A stretch of 64,000 nucleotides of DNA. Origin: Candidatus Poribacteria bacterium (lineage in GTDB: Bacteria > Poribacteria > WGA-4E > PCPOR2b). The position numbers and the translations under genes were made by a program. Where the stretch lies: the NCBI GenBank assembly GCA_022826645.1, contig JAJDUM010000007.1:1-64000 (forward strand), read 5' to 3'. Within the stretch, counting starts at the first letter, position 1. Every line of letters starts with the position of its first letter. Below are positions 18,340 to 27,744 of this stretch, in pieces. The notes below the pieces were generated by a model that made no database searches, was not told the DNA's origin, and worked only from the letters and a program-made list of their open reading frames with translations.

Positions 18340-18450
18340 TTTGAGCGCACAAATCTAATGGCTGCTAATGGAACTCTACAACCCCCGACGCTTCGGAAGT
18401 CAGAGCGACTTGCGTAAGTTAACAAATTTCCTTTTGGTGGGATACCCCTC
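18340..18450. other. Intergenic gap with a possible decayed MITE end
   Basis: This convergent gap holds no gene. It contains CTTGCGTAAGTTAAC at 18409-18423, whose reverse complement shares the 9-mer ACTTACGCA with the terminal repeats of the MITE-like elements. There is also a CAACCCCCGACGC stretch at 18380-18392 that resembles their interior. It may be a remnant of the family, but the match is short. Confidence 0.3.
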
Positions 18451-18459
18451 ACATAGCTT

Positions 18460-19428
18460 TCACCCACGCTGCAGGGTATCCTCCAACCCCATAAGTGTGG
18501 TATACATTATTTGCACCCGCTGCATCGGGATTGAACGTTCCTGCGCCTCTTCAAGGATAGGACCGACGCACGCCTGAAATTCTGTGGGTATGCCTTTCTG
18601 TATATCCTGAAGGGCGGAGTGCGTCGATTGACTTCCAGATAGGGGCGATGTCAAAACCTTTTCGATCGCTTCTTCTGCGGTGCCTTGACACCAGGTTTTG
18701 ACATGGTAGGGACCCAGATCTATTAAGGGAATTTCTTTCGCTGCAGCCAGCGCTTGAAGTTCTCTGACCATGCCGATATACTCTGTGACCAACTGCCTGT
18801 TGGACATAACACCGGCATTGTTCCGTCTAGAGAGGGTAGCAAGCAGTCCGATGGGGATCCAACCCACCATCTTCGACCATGTCGCGGACAGGATACTGTC
18901 GGATGCCTCCGTGATAAGCCCTGCTCGTTGAAAAAGGCTCACAATCTCGTCAGTGCGTTCCGATGTGCCACCATCTAGTTCTCCAAACTGTGTGCCTCCA
19001 TCGTATGTCCAATTCACAACCCCCGACGTTGGACGCTCTCCTGCAACGACAGCAAGGCCACCAACCACCTTCCCCTTTCCAAAGACATCGACCAATAGCT
19101 CGTCTTTCACTACGCCGTTCTGCAAAGAAGTTGCAAAATCTCGGACCTGTATATGCTCTGTGATCGAGAGTGCCGCTTGTGTGTCTTGGGCTTTCACAGT
19201 GTAGATGAGAATATCGCATTCTCGGATGCCTTTGGGGTCATCAGTTGCGTCAATCTGGACGGTGAACTCCTGAAGTCCAGTCAAATGGAGGGCATGTTGC
19301 CTCTGGATTGCATCAATATGTGCCCCCGGACGGCCCACAACGGTTACATCGCACTCCCCTTTTCGAGCTAAGAGGGCGGCAATGGTGCCACCAAGTCCGC
19401 CCGGACCAACAATCACTATCTTTTTCAT
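18460..19428 (-). CDS. Ketopantoate reductase family protein (PanE/ApbA-like)
   Basis: A 322-residue protein. ATG at 19428 is chosen over an adjacent GTG at 19431, because the ggagga site sits 5 bp from the ATG. N-terminal KIVIVGPGGLGGTIAALLARKG is an NADP-binding Rossmann motif, followed by the family lysine in VKAQDTQ. The C-terminal helical half contains SKMVGWIPIG and NN-A motifs of PF08546. PanE reduces 2-dehydropantoate to pantoate in coenzyme A synthesis, but many homologues act on other oxoacids and no pantothenate genes are nearby. It follows the nucleosidase gene on the same strand at a distance of 21 bp, so the two are probably co-transcribed. Confidence 0.8.
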   Translation of the reverse strand: MKKIVIVGPGGLGGTIAALLARKGECDVTVVGRPGAHIDAIQRQHALHLTGLQEFTVQIDATDDPKGIRECDILIYTVKAQDTQAALSITEHIQVRDFATSLQNGVVKDELLVDVFGKGKVVGGLAVVAGERPTSGVVNWTYDGGTQFGELDGGTSERTDEIVSLFQRAGLITEASDSILSATWSKMVGWIPIGLLATLSRRNNAGVMSNRQLVTEYIGMVRELQALAAAKEIPLIDLGPYHVKTWCQGTAEEAIEKVLTSPLSGSQSTHSALQDIQKGIPTEFQACVGPILEEAQERSIPMQRVQIMYTTLMGLEDTLQRG

Positions 19429-19449
19429 CACTTCCTCCGGTTCTTTCTA

Positions 19450-20127
19450 CTATGTGTGAGCTATCCAAGAGGTAATTAGAGTCGCGAGATTACTCATCGC
19501 AAGTTCCAAATTCTCGGCGAAATCGGCTGCTGCGGTGTGATTCGCTGTATCGGTTACACCTCGGATCTCAACAAATGGGATGCTACTGAACGCGCAAGCC
19601 CTTGCGCCACCAGCTCCCTCCCATGCTACGGCCAGCGCCCCCGTGGATTCATGCAGCTCTTTTCCTCTTTCAGTTTCTACGACATCTTCATCCCCACTCG
19701 CTATAGGACCAAAGTGCACCCTAAACGAGTCGAGAGATTGTGATACAGATTTGAGATCTGCTATTGTGGCCCCCGCGCCGTCGAATTTCGGGAGGGCGCG
19801 CTCATTAAACTTGTTATTATAATCGTGTTCTACCGTTGTAGTTGCTACAACAACATCTCCAACGGGCACTTCGTCCGCTAATGCGCCGGCCGCTCCAGTG
19901 CAAACAATCAAATCCCAGTCGCTGCGCATATCCAACAAGTGCTGTGTTTGGAGGGCAAATTGAGCTTTTCCTAACCCACCCGGCGCAAGAGTTGCGCCCA
20001 GATCGGGAAGCTGTACAACCGAAAGCCTGCCAATCATAGCATTCTCGGCGCGGAAGCCTGCTTTAGTACAACCTTGCACAAGGAAATCTAACTCTTCCTT
20101 CATTGGGGTTATGATGAGTCTTCTCAT
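19450..20127 (-). CDS. Purine nucleosidase/phosphorylase family protein (MTA/SAH nucleosidase- or futalosine hydrolase-like)
   Basis: A 225-residue protein with the PNP/UDP phosphorylase fold (PF01048). N-terminal ITPMKEELDFL, the central CTGAAGAL strand and VGDVVVATTTVEHDYN are typical. The substrate-binding block is AVAWEGAGGARAC, with a glutamate where MTA/SAH nucleosidases have ME. A later catalytic Asp sits in IRGVTDTAN, equivalent to their ISD. It would hydrolyse the N-glycosidic bond of a purine nucleoside such as methylthioadenosine, S-adenosylhomocysteine or futalosine. Which one cannot be told from sequence. Confidence 0.8.
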   Translation of the reverse strand: MRRLIITPMKEELDFLVQGCTKAGFRAENAMIGRLSVVQLPDLGATLAPGGLGKAQFALQTQHLLDMRSDWDLIVCTGAAGALADEVPVGDVVVATTTVEHDYNNKFNERALPKFDGAGATIADLKSVSQSLDSFRVHFGPIASGDEDVVETERGKELHESTGALAVAWEGAGGARACAFSSIPFVEIRGVTDTANHTAAADFAENLELAMSNLATLITSWIAHT

Positions 20128-20267
20128 ACAGAATATTATAGCATCAGAGGAGAGAACGTAGAATTAAAAAGATTGATAGCCCAACTCTTCCGCGTTTTCG
20201 CCATGTTATCGGATTCAACGAGAGATCTGAGTGTCGAGAAAATTGCAACTTGGTGTGGATTTAGCAG

Positions 20268-20296
20268 TTGTTGAAAATGTCCAGAATTGGTATAAT
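20268..20296 (+). promoter_or_regulatory. Predicted sigma-70-like promoter of the M14 carboxypeptidase gene
   Basis: TTGTTG at 20268-20273 and a perfect TATAAT at 20291-20296 have 17-bp spacing. They lie 35 bp upstream of ATG 20331, which is preceded by a ggag site. The surrounding 203-bp divergent gap has no gene. Confidence 0.55.
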
Positions 20297-20330
20297 ACTG
20301 CCATATATTCACTGACCACGGAGCGGATCA

Positions 20331-21317
20331 ATGGTTGATAATCGGAAAGAGCAGAACGTTACAAGCGATTGGTGGCTTGGGATGCCCCATACGGTTGAGC
20401 CGAAGATCTTGGAATGGCTGGAAAAGTATCCGGACCAACTAGAACAGCGTCACACAACACAGTACACAGGACATAAGATCTACGCACTGACCGTAACCAA
20501 CAGAGCAGTTCCGGGGCGCGAAAAGAAAAAGCTGTTGACCACTGTTTCCCACGGGCATGAACCAGCGGGCACCGCCGCAATCATGAATTTCATTAATCAG
20601 ATGCTCACAGGCAAACACCTCAACGGGAATAAGACAGATCTACCCGTGGGTACGCTCCTTGATGAAACGCTGCTGACCTTCATCCCGATTGCGAATCCCG
20701 ATGGCCGTTCCCGCGCACCCGTTGATTGTTGGGACGGCTCGATCTACAACGCTAACGAATTTTTCGACTACATGAAAGGCTGGCGCGCGGATGGCAGCCG
20801 GTTCGATTGGCCCGAACCCCGCGTGTGGAGGCAGAGCGAGGAAAATGTTGAGTGTGTTGGAATTACTTATGCACAGATCGACAAAGATACCTACGCCGAA
20901 AATTTCTGGGCACCCGAGGGAACGCAGTATAACGCATTGATGGAGCAACTTGGAGAAACCTACTACTACGACGCACTCTTAGACCTACACCAAACCTACG
21001 AGCAGGAAGAACACTACGACACCTTTGTGCAATACGCAGACGCAGAGTGGATGCCGAAAGCGCAGCAAGAGTATGCTCTCGCTTGGGGAGAAGAGATACA
21101 AGACGCCTTTGAAAAGATTGGTGCCCACTTTAGCGAGATTCATACCGGTGGCGATGAACGCTGGATCATCAACCAATTTTCTGTCAAATATGGAACCCCC
21201 AATCTGCTCTTTGAAGTTCAGAACAACCATCCCAATACACCGATGGATGAGCAACTCCTTTACGCCGAGACTATAATTCGCGGCAGCATTGACTGGTTGC
21301 TGCGCGGCACAAGTTGA
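20331..21317 (+). CDS. M14-family zinc carboxypeptidase-like protein
   Basis: A 328-residue protein without a signal peptide. Zinc ligands are H74 and E77 in SHGHEPAG and a later His in LLDLHQTYE. ANPDGRSR is the usual M14 substrate-binding block, and the catalytic glutamate is in NLLFEVQNN near the C-terminus. The absence of a secretion signal fits the cytoplasmic M14 branch that cleaves small amidated or peptidic substrates. It is 28 bp before the enolase-superfamily gene, so the two may form an operon for one compound, with amide cleavage followed by dehydration or epimerisation. That linkage is inferred. Confidence 0.8.
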   Translation: MVDNRKEQNVTSDWWLGMPHTVEPKILEWLEKYPDQLEQRHTTQYTGHKIYALTVTNRAVPGREKKKLLTTVSHGHEPAGTAAIMNFINQMLTGKHLNGNKTDLPVGTLLDETLLTFIPIANPDGRSRAPVDCWDGSIYNANEFFDYMKGWRADGSRFDWPEPRVWRQSEENVECVGITYAQIDKDTYAENFWAPEGTQYNALMEQLGETYYYDALLDLHQTYEQEEHYDTFVQYADAEWMPKAQQEYALAWGEEIQDAFEKIGAHFSEIHTGGDERWIINQFSVKYGTPNLLFEVQNNHPNTPMDEQLLYAETIIRGSIDWLLRGTS

Positions 21318-21345
21318 TTCATAACTAACCCACAGGAGTATTTCT

Positions 21346-22575
21346 ATGAAGATCAAGCATGTCGAAACAATGACCTTGGATATCCCCTTTTACGCTGCCC
21401 ACGTCACTCGCGCTATGCAGCGGGCTCAGACCCACAACGAGCGCGTCCAACTGTGTCGTATCGAGACCGATAACGGTATCGTCGGGTATGGCGATAACAG
21501 TGTTCAGAATCCGGACAGGCTGATTGGTCAGAATCCTTTCGTCATCATGAACGATGACTCCATCGGTTTCGGCGCACAGCTGGCCGCACTGGACATAGCA
21601 GGAAAAGCCGCCGGTGCCCCGGTACACGCCCTTTTGGGTGACAAAGTGCGTGATCGCTGTCCCATCTCTTGGTGGGATATCGACATGCCACCGGAAGATT
21701 GGGCCGCGGAAGCAAAGGAATCCCTTAAACGCGGCTACACAACCTTCAAAATGAAAGCTCGTCCTTGGCGCGACATTATCGAACAGATAGAGACGGTTGA
21801 AAAGGTTGTGCCGCTCGATTATAAGTTCGACATAGACTTCAACGGCTTCCTACTGACTCAGGCGAAAGCCGAGATTATTCTACAGCAGCTCGACCCGCAT
21901 CCCAATGTGGGGATGTATGAGAGCCCTTTCTATCTCCAGGAAGACCTGACAGGTGCACGCATCCTCCGGGAACGTGTGTGCAAACCTATTGTTGAACACT
22001 TCCGTGAAGAGGTGCTTCATGCCCATTGCAGCGACGGCTTTGTAATCGGGGGCGGTGCCACGGTAACTCGGCACCATGCCACGCTCGCTGCCGCCTTCAA
22101 CAAGCCTTTCTGGCTACAATTGGTCGGCACCGGTATCACTACCGCCTTCGCCGTACATCTCGGTTCGGTTCTCTCACACGCCCAACTGCCCTATATCACC
22201 TGCTTTGAGCTGTGGGAACACAACCTGCTTAAAGGAGGACTTGAGGTGGTAGATGGGTTCATCGACGTGCCAGACACGCCAGGACTGGGCATCGAGGTTG
22301 ATGAGAAAGCTGTTGAGAAATACAAAGTTGAGTCGGATACACCGACACCGACAGATTTATACCGTCAGAAGAAGCGTATCCTCCGTATCAGTTGGCCCGG
22401 CGTTGGAAAGAAGCAGCGGGTGTGGGAGTTCACCAACGAGGGCAATTATCAACAGGCTTTCTACCAAGGTAACCTCCCCGGTTTTGAGCGCGGCGTGAAC
22501 TTGGAGGTCATTGAGGAGGATAATAGCTCCGGCTTTCGGAAACAGCATGAGAAACTGGTTGCCCGCGGTTTATAA
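21346..22575 (+). CDS. Mandelate racemase/muconate-lactonizing (enolase superfamily) protein
   Basis: A 409-residue protein, with caggag before the ATG. The N-terminal capping domain is followed by a TIM barrel. The KxK-type catalytic segment reads FKMKARPW (about residue 143), the first metal ligand DIDFNG (about 165) and the second YESPF (about 190). Later barrel segments include EHFREE, HCSDG and VIGGGA. The superfamily abstracts the proton alpha to a carboxylate, giving sugar-acid dehydratases, racemases and cycloisomerases. The exact reaction is not assignable. The C-terminal 70 residues extend past the usual barrel end. Confidence 0.82.
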   Translation: MKIKHVETMTLDIPFYAAHVTRAMQRAQTHNERVQLCRIETDNGIVGYGDNSVQNPDRLIGQNPFVIMNDDSIGFGAQLAALDIAGKAAGAPVHALLGDKVRDRCPISWWDIDMPPEDWAAEAKESLKRGYTTFKMKARPWRDIIEQIETVEKVVPLDYKFDIDFNGFLLTQAKAEIILQQLDPHPNVGMYESPFYLQEDLTGARILRERVCKPIVEHFREEVLHAHCSDGFVIGGGATVTRHHATLAAAFNKPFWLQLVGTGITTAFAVHLGSVLSHAQLPYITCFELWEHNLLKGGLEVVDGFIDVPDTPGLGIEVDEKAVEKYKVESDTPTPTDLYRQKKRILRISWPGVGKKQRVWEFTNEGNYQQAFYQGNLPGFERGVNLEVIEEDNSSGFRKQHEKLVARGL

Positions 22576-22631
22576 TCGCCTAATCCTGTCTAATTGAATC
22601 TTTTCGTTAGGTCGAAAATAGGAAATGGCTG

Positions 22632-24113
22632 ATGTTGTCAACAGTTGAAAAAACCAGATTACGGTTATCAAAAAACACCGAAGCGAAGAAAAAGTCGCAG
22701 TTTGGTCAGTTTCTTACATCAGCAAGAACTGCGGCTTTCATGGCTAGTCTGTTCCCTGAGGGCAAAGGTAGATGTCGCTTGCTTGATGCGGGAGCTGGAA
22801 TTGGCTCGCTTGCTGCCGCTTTCTTGGACAGGTGGAATACTGCTGGTTTTGACTTTCAGGGTGTGGAACTCGATGCGTTCGAGATTGACGATTCTCTGTG
22901 TCCCTATTTGAATCGAACATTGGAAAAATACAGAAACAATCCTCAGTTTATTTCAACAATCCGAAATGTCGATTTTATACATGCTGCCACAGATTGGCTT
23001 TCTGGAAGTTTTTTTGCTGAAGAATTCCAAAAATATACGCACGCCATCCTCAACCCACCTTACAAGAAAATTAATAGTAATTCAGCCCATCGTTTGGCTT
23101 TACGCCGTGTTGGCATCGAAACGGTGAATCTGTATTCGGCTTTCGTGGCACTGGCTGTCGCGTTAACCGCCCCGGGTGGGCAAATTGTGGCAATCATCCC
23201 GCGTAGTTTCTGTAATGGTCCCTATTACCGTCCATTTCGTAATTTTATCTTTGAGCATGCAGCCATCCGGCACCTGCATCTTTTTGAGTTACGTAACAAA
23301 GCATTCAAGGAGGATAAGGTATTACAGGAGAATATTATTATCCGACTTGAACGTAGTGGACAACAAAGTATGGTCACAGTCTCCACTTCGGCAGATGACA
23401 CTTTCACAGATCTTAAGACTCAAAACTATCCGTTCAATCAAGTTGTTTTCCCCGAAGACTCGGAGCGATTTATTCGTGTGCCATTAGCACCCCAAAATAA
23501 TATCAAACCAACTCTGACAAACCGCTACACGTTGGCAGATCTTGGCATCAACGTTTCGACTGGGCCAGTAGTTGACTTCCGGTTGAGAAAGCACTTGCGT
23601 GATATGCCGGAGACAGGCACTGTTCCTTTGCTCTATCCATGCCACTTTGACGGTATTAGCACCAAATGGCCGGTTACTGATAAGAAAAAGCCAAACGCTA
23701 TCCTACGCAACACTGATACCGAAAGATGGCTATGTCCGAGCGGATTTTATTGTGTAGTGAGACGCTTCACTGCCAAGGAGGAAACGCGTCGAATCGTGGC
23801 AAGCGTAGTTGCCCCTAGTGCACTCGACAGCGCACCCATGCTGGGAATTGAAAACCACTTAAATTTCTTCCACGAAAACAAGAGTGGATTGTCACCTGCC
23901 TTAGCACATGGATTGGCTGTGTTCCTCAATTCAACCGCTATCGATGAATATTACCGGTGCTTCGGCGGTCATACGCAGGTCAACGTTACCGACCTAAAAC
24001 TTATGAAATATCCGAGCCGTGGTGCTCTAATTGAAGTTGGCGAATGGGCGATGCAGCAAGAACAACTCTCGCAGACCATGATTGATACCAAAATCGAGGC
24101 TTTAACCGAATGA
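22632..24113 (+). CDS. Type II DNA adenine-N6 methyltransferase (BsuBI/PstI-type M subunit)
   Basis: A 493-residue protein. Motif I is LLDAGAGIGSLAAAFL (about 49-64), and motif IV is NPPY (AILNPPYKK, about 138-146), the signature of gamma-class N6-adenine methyltransferases with a C-terminal recognition region. The 3' end overlaps the restriction endonuclease start by four bases (ATGA), which couples translation. It protects the host recognition site from the partner endonuclease. PstI and BsuBI recognise CTGCAG, so that site is the first guess here, by homology only. Restriction-modification pairs like this are commonly acquired by transfer. Confidence 0.88.
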   Translation: MLSTVEKTRLRLSKNTEAKKKSQFGQFLTSARTAAFMASLFPEGKGRCRLLDAGAGIGSLAAAFLDRWNTAGFDFQGVELDAFEIDDSLCPYLNRTLEKYRNNPQFISTIRNVDFIHAATDWLSGSFFAEEFQKYTHAILNPPYKKINSNSAHRLALRRVGIETVNLYSAFVALAVALTAPGGQIVAIIPRSFCNGPYYRPFRNFIFEHAAIRHLHLFELRNKAFKEDKVLQENIIIRLERSGQQSMVTVSTSADDTFTDLKTQNYPFNQVVFPEDSERFIRVPLAPQNNIKPTLTNRYTLADLGINVSTGPVVDFRLRKHLRDMPETGTVPLLYPCHFDGISTKWPVTDKKKPNAILRNTDTERWLCPSGFYCVVRRFTAKEETRRIVASVVAPSALDSAPMLGIENHLNFFHENKSGLSPALAHGLAVFLNSTAIDEYYRCFGGHTQVNVTDLKLMKYPSRGALIEVGEWAMQQEQLSQTMIDTKIEALTE

Positions 24114-25063
24114 ACACTAGGAGTGGTTACATCGAAGCTGCTCACCAGATTATCGTTTCCCTAGGGCTTCCGCAAGCACAACAAAATGAGCGTTCTGCTC
24201 TTTGTTTGTTGGCATTGCTAAACCTTACTCCGAGCAAAGCTTGGTCTGATGCTGAAAATCCACTTGTGGGTATCACGCCGATCATCAATTGGGTGCGAGA
24301 GCACTACGACAAGGAATATGCGCCGAATACCCGAGAGACAATTCGTCGTCAAACGATGCATCAATTCTGTGATGCTGGCATCGCACTTTACAATCCGGAT
24401 AGACCGGATCGTCCAGTAAACAGTCCAAAGGCAGTCTATCAAATTGAGCCTGCTGCGCTAGTTCTGCTGCGTACTTTCAGCACTCCTGCATGGCACGACG
24501 CGCTGACAGCCTATCTGGCAGAGCGCGAAACGCTGGTGGCGCATTACGCCAAGGAGCGAGAGCAGGATCGTGTTCCGGTCGAGATTTTACCGGGACAGAA
24601 GATCACCCTTAGCCCCGGGGAGCACAGCAAATTGATTCGCGCCGTCATTGAGGACTTCGCTCCACGTTTCGCACCGGGTAGTGTGTTGGTCTACGTTGGT
24701 GACACTGGAGACAAGTGGGGTTACTTTGACGCGGACTTATTGACCAAGCTGGGGGTCAATGTAGATTCTCACGGTAAAATGCCTGATGTGGTGCTGTACT
24801 ATGCTGAGAAAAATTGGTTGATTTTGATTGAGTCAGTTACCAGTCATGGACCCGTCGATGGCAAGCGGTATGACGAACTCAGCAATCTTTTTGCTGAATC
24901 AAAGCCTGGATTGGTTTATGTGAGTGCTTTCCCAAACCGCGCCATGATGGGTAGGTATCTCGGCGAAATTGCGTGGGAAACCGAAGTGTGGGTGGCTGAT
25001 GCACCCTCGCATCTGATCCATTTTGACGGTACGCGTTTTCTTGGACCATACAATGCGTTATAA
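24110..25063 (+). CDS. BsuBI/PstI-family type II restriction endonuclease
   Basis: A 317-residue protein starting at the ATGA overlap with the methyltransferase gene. The N-terminal half (about 1-150) is a helical recognition domain. The C-terminal half carries the family nuclease core: PDVVLYYAEKNWLILIESV with the acidic residues, then TSHGPVDGKRYDEL, and near the end WVADAPSHLIHFDG. The order and spacing match a PD-(D/E)xK fold of PF06616. It cleaves unmethylated recognition sites. Its tight pairing with a matching N6-adenine methyltransferase makes the assignment strong. Confidence 0.9.
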   Translation: MNTRSGYIEAAHQIIVSLGLPQAQQNERSALCLLALLNLTPSKAWSDAENPLVGITPIINWVREHYDKEYAPNTRETIRRQTMHQFCDAGIALYNPDRPDRPVNSPKAVYQIEPAALVLLRTFSTPAWHDALTAYLAERETLVAHYAKEREQDRVPVEILPGQKITLSPGEHSKLIRAVIEDFAPRFAPGSVLVYVGDTGDKWGYFDADLLTKLGVNVDSHGKMPDVVLYYAEKNWLILIESVTSHGPVDGKRYDELSNLFAESKPGLVYVSAFPNRAMMGRYLGEIAWETEVWVADAPSHLIHFDGTRFLGPYNAL

Positions 25064-25201
25064 TAATGTCAGTTGCTACTTATGTGCAGACGATAAAGTT
25101 AAATTGACTTCTATGCCCGGAAATTAGGCATTTTGCCCGACCTACGCAGGGTGATAGGTGTATATCAATGGACCCATGAACCTGAAGAAAGGAGTATCGT
25201 C

Positions 25202-27514
25202 ATGTCAGAATATGCAGTTCTTGGCAAAAGACTACCCAGAGTCGATGCCCTCGAAAAAGTGACAGGTGTGGCGCAATACGGGGCTGATGTTCATCTGCCC
25301 GGTATGCTGCACGGGAAGTTCGTTCGCAGCAAACACGCGCACGCGAAGATTGTTAGTATCAATACCAGCGAAGCAGAGAAACTACCTGGCGTAAGAGCAA
25401 TTATCACCCAAGATGATGTCGAAAGTGGACGACGGGTGTTTGCTTCTGACAAGGTCCTGTATCTTGGAGAGCCAATTGCAGCGGTTGCAGCAACAGATCC
25501 GGATATCGCAGAGGAAGCTGCGGACCTAATCCAAGTCAACTACGAACCGCTCCCTGTTGTCCAGGACGTGACTGAGGCTATCGAGCCAGATGCGCCACGT
25601 CTCCACAACGATGACACGAAAGATAGTCCCGCCCGTCGAGCGATTCGAACTGACTTGAGAAAACTTGAGCGGGATGACTCACAAGACCACAGCGCAGAAA
25701 TTGCCAAGTTAAATGCACAGTTGGAAGAGCTTAGGGACGAGGTCTACTATAACATCTCCGCCGAGACTCACACAGAGGTTGGTGATGTAGAGCAAGGCTT
25801 CGCCGAATCGGACCTTGTTGTAGAAAATACCTATGTCATTCCACGAGTGCATCAAACCTACATGGAGCCACACGTCTCCGTCGCCGATGTTGATTCCACC
25901 GGCAAGGTCACGGTGTGGGCGAGCACACAAGGTCCTTTCGCCATCCGATCCGGCATCGCGGGCACGCTTGGGGTTCCGCTCAATCAGATTAATGTCATTC
26001 CAACGATAATGGGCGGTGGGTTTGGCGGACGTTTTGGCGTCGCGCTGACGCATGTTCCTGCTGTGCTGCTTTCCCGAAAGACGGGCCGTCCAGTGAAGAT
26101 CCAGATGAGCCGCGAAGAGGAGTTCACCGACGGTCGTCCCGCGCCGGGATGTGTCATTAAGTTGAAGACCGGCGTCAAAAGCGACGGCACAATTCATGCC
26201 CGTCAAGCACTTGCTTTTTGGGATTCGGGTTCTGTTTCGGGTGCTTCGATCGGTAGTACGCTTCGTGTTCGGGGTGTCTATAAAATCCCGCACCTAAAGG
26301 TCGATGCCTATGGCGTCTATACAAACAAGTCAGGTACAGCCGCCTATCGTGCACCGGGTACGCCCCAAGCCGCGTTCGCTGGTGAATCTCAGCTGGATGA
26401 CATTGCGCGCAAACTTGGCATGGATCCAGTTGAATTTCGCATGAAAAATATGCGTGAAGAAGGCGATCCCATCCCCGGCGGCGGTCAACGCGGTGGAGCC
26501 AGCGAACCCAAGGTCGGTTATAAGGAGACCCTGCAAGCCGTTGCCGATGCCGTTGACTGGAATAACCGAACTACAGGACCCAATCAAGGGTGGGGTGTAG
26601 CAATCGGTGATTGGACAAACGGTTGTGGGCCCGGCGGGATGTTCGTTTCTATCCACGAAGATGGAAGCGCGCGAATCTTCCACGGATCGATGGATATCAG
26701 CGGCACCGATACCGCAATTACCCAGATCGTTGCCGAAGTGTTGACGCTCCCCTACGACGAGGTTGCAATTACCCGTGGCGATACCGATTCGGCGCCTTAC
26801 GCAACAGGTTCTGGTGGTAGCGTTGTTACCTTCACGATGGGAAATACCGCCAAAATCGCAGCCGAGGATACCCGGAAACGTATCCTTGAACTTGCTGCTG
26901 AACGGTTGAATACCGAGGTAGAGAATCTCAAGCTGGATGGTGGACAGGTAACTACAGTGGTCGGCGATCCCCCGAAGTCGATTGGATTCGGCGAGTTGGC
27001 TGCATACAGTCTCTCAACAACGGGCGGTCCCATCGTCGGCAAAGGTTCATTTGCTCGACAACCGACGACACCTGCCCTCGCTGCACAGATTGCTAAAGTT
27101 GAAGTCGATACGGAGACTGGCAGAATCAAGGTGCTCAAAATGGCAGCCTCACAGGATGTCGGTTTTGCTATTAACCCGATGTCAGTTGAGGGACAAATCG
27201 AGGGGGGCACAGTACAAGGCTACGCTTGGGCGACCATGGAGGAGATGCAGTATGACGAGAACGGCAGCGTAAATCCGGGTTTCGTCGATTACCGGGTGCC
27301 AACTACAGCAGATTTGCCCACCGTCGAATCGATTATCGTTGAAGTGGCAGCGCCCCAAGGACCGTTTGGTGCGAAGGGTGTCGGTGAACCGCCAATCACG
27401 CCCACCTTGGCAACGATGGCGAATGCCGTTGCCGATGCAGTTGGCGTACGGATTACTGAGCTCCCGATGACGCCAGAGCGCGTTGTTGATGCGATTAGCG
27501 GCAACGGTAAGTGA
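25202..27514 (+). CDS. Molybdopterin-binding large subunit of a xanthine dehydrogenase/CO dehydrogenase-type hydroxylase
   Basis: A 770-residue protein. ATG 25202 follows aaggag at 25190-25195, and a longer reading from 25133 is rejected. The N-terminal a/b hammerhead domain contains RVDALEKVTG and LPGMLHGKFVRS. The molybdopterin motifs are GGGFGGRFG (about 275-283), TGSGGS and, near the end, the active-site glutamate block GAKGVGEPP. An unusual 40-residue charged helical insert, about 140-180 (RTDLRKLERDDSQDHS), interrupts the N-terminal domain. The FAD and [2Fe-2S] subunits that normally accompany it are not adjacent, so the enzyme must borrow them from elsewhere. The substrate is unknown. 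Confidence 0.87.
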   Translation: MSEYAVLGKRLPRVDALEKVTGVAQYGADVHLPGMLHGKFVRSKHAHAKIVSINTSEAEKLPGVRAIITQDDVESGRRVFASDKVLYLGEPIAAVAATDPDIAEEAADLIQVNYEPLPVVQDVTEAIEPDAPRLHNDDTKDSPARRAIRTDLRKLERDDSQDHSAEIAKLNAQLEELRDEVYYNISAETHTEVGDVEQGFAESDLVVENTYVIPRVHQTYMEPHVSVADVDSTGKVTVWASTQGPFAIRSGIAGTLGVPLNQINVIPTIMGGGFGGRFGVALTHVPAVLLSRKTGRPVKIQMSREEEFTDGRPAPGCVIKLKTGVKSDGTIHARQALAFWDSGSVSGASIGSTLRVRGVYKIPHLKVDAYGVYTNKSGTAAYRAPGTPQAAFAGESQLDDIARKLGMDPVEFRMKNMREEGDPIPGGGQRGGASEPKVGYKETLQAVADAVDWNNRTTGPNQGWGVAIGDWTNGCGPGGMFVSIHEDGSARIFHGSMDISGTDTAITQIVAEVLTLPYDEVAITRGDTDSAPYATGSGGSVVTFTMGNTAKIAAEDTRKRILELAAERLNTEVENLKLDGGQVTTVVGDPPKSIGFGELAAYSLSTTGGPIVGKGSFARQPTTPALAAQIAKVEVDTETGRIKVLKMAASQDVGFAINPMSVEGQIEGGTVQGYAWATMEEMQYDENGSVNPGFVDYRVPTTADLPTVESIIVEVAAPQGPFGAKGVGEPPITPTLATMANAVADAVGVRITELPMTPERVVDAISGNGK

Positions 27515-27557
27515 ATCCCCGATTCCACAAGAGCTACACCTAACATACTATAAATCC

Positions 27558-27608
27558 GTAGGCGGGGCATCCCCGATAAATCGGGATTCAAAGCAACTTG
27601 CTCCGCCC
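27558..27608. repeat. Nested palindromic repeat after the molybdenum hydroxylase gene
   Basis: An outer arm GGCGGGGCA (27561-27569) pairs imperfectly with TTGCTCCGCCC (27598-27608) around a perfect inner palindrome CCCGATAAATCGGG (27572-27585). It resembles the small dispersed hairpins elsewhere in the window and could serve as a weak terminator, although no U-tract follows. No gene is seen in the 230-bp gap 27515-27744. Confidence 0.55.
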
Positions 27609-27744
27609 ATAGTTCCGTCGATGCTATGTCCTATGGTGGGGTGCTCTGTTTCTTGTCTCAGCTCTAAAGTCCCAGCAGACGATATGTGTTTAGTCTGAAA
27701 ATCTCTCAAGTCCCGTAAATCACAATGTATCAGATGAAAGAACT

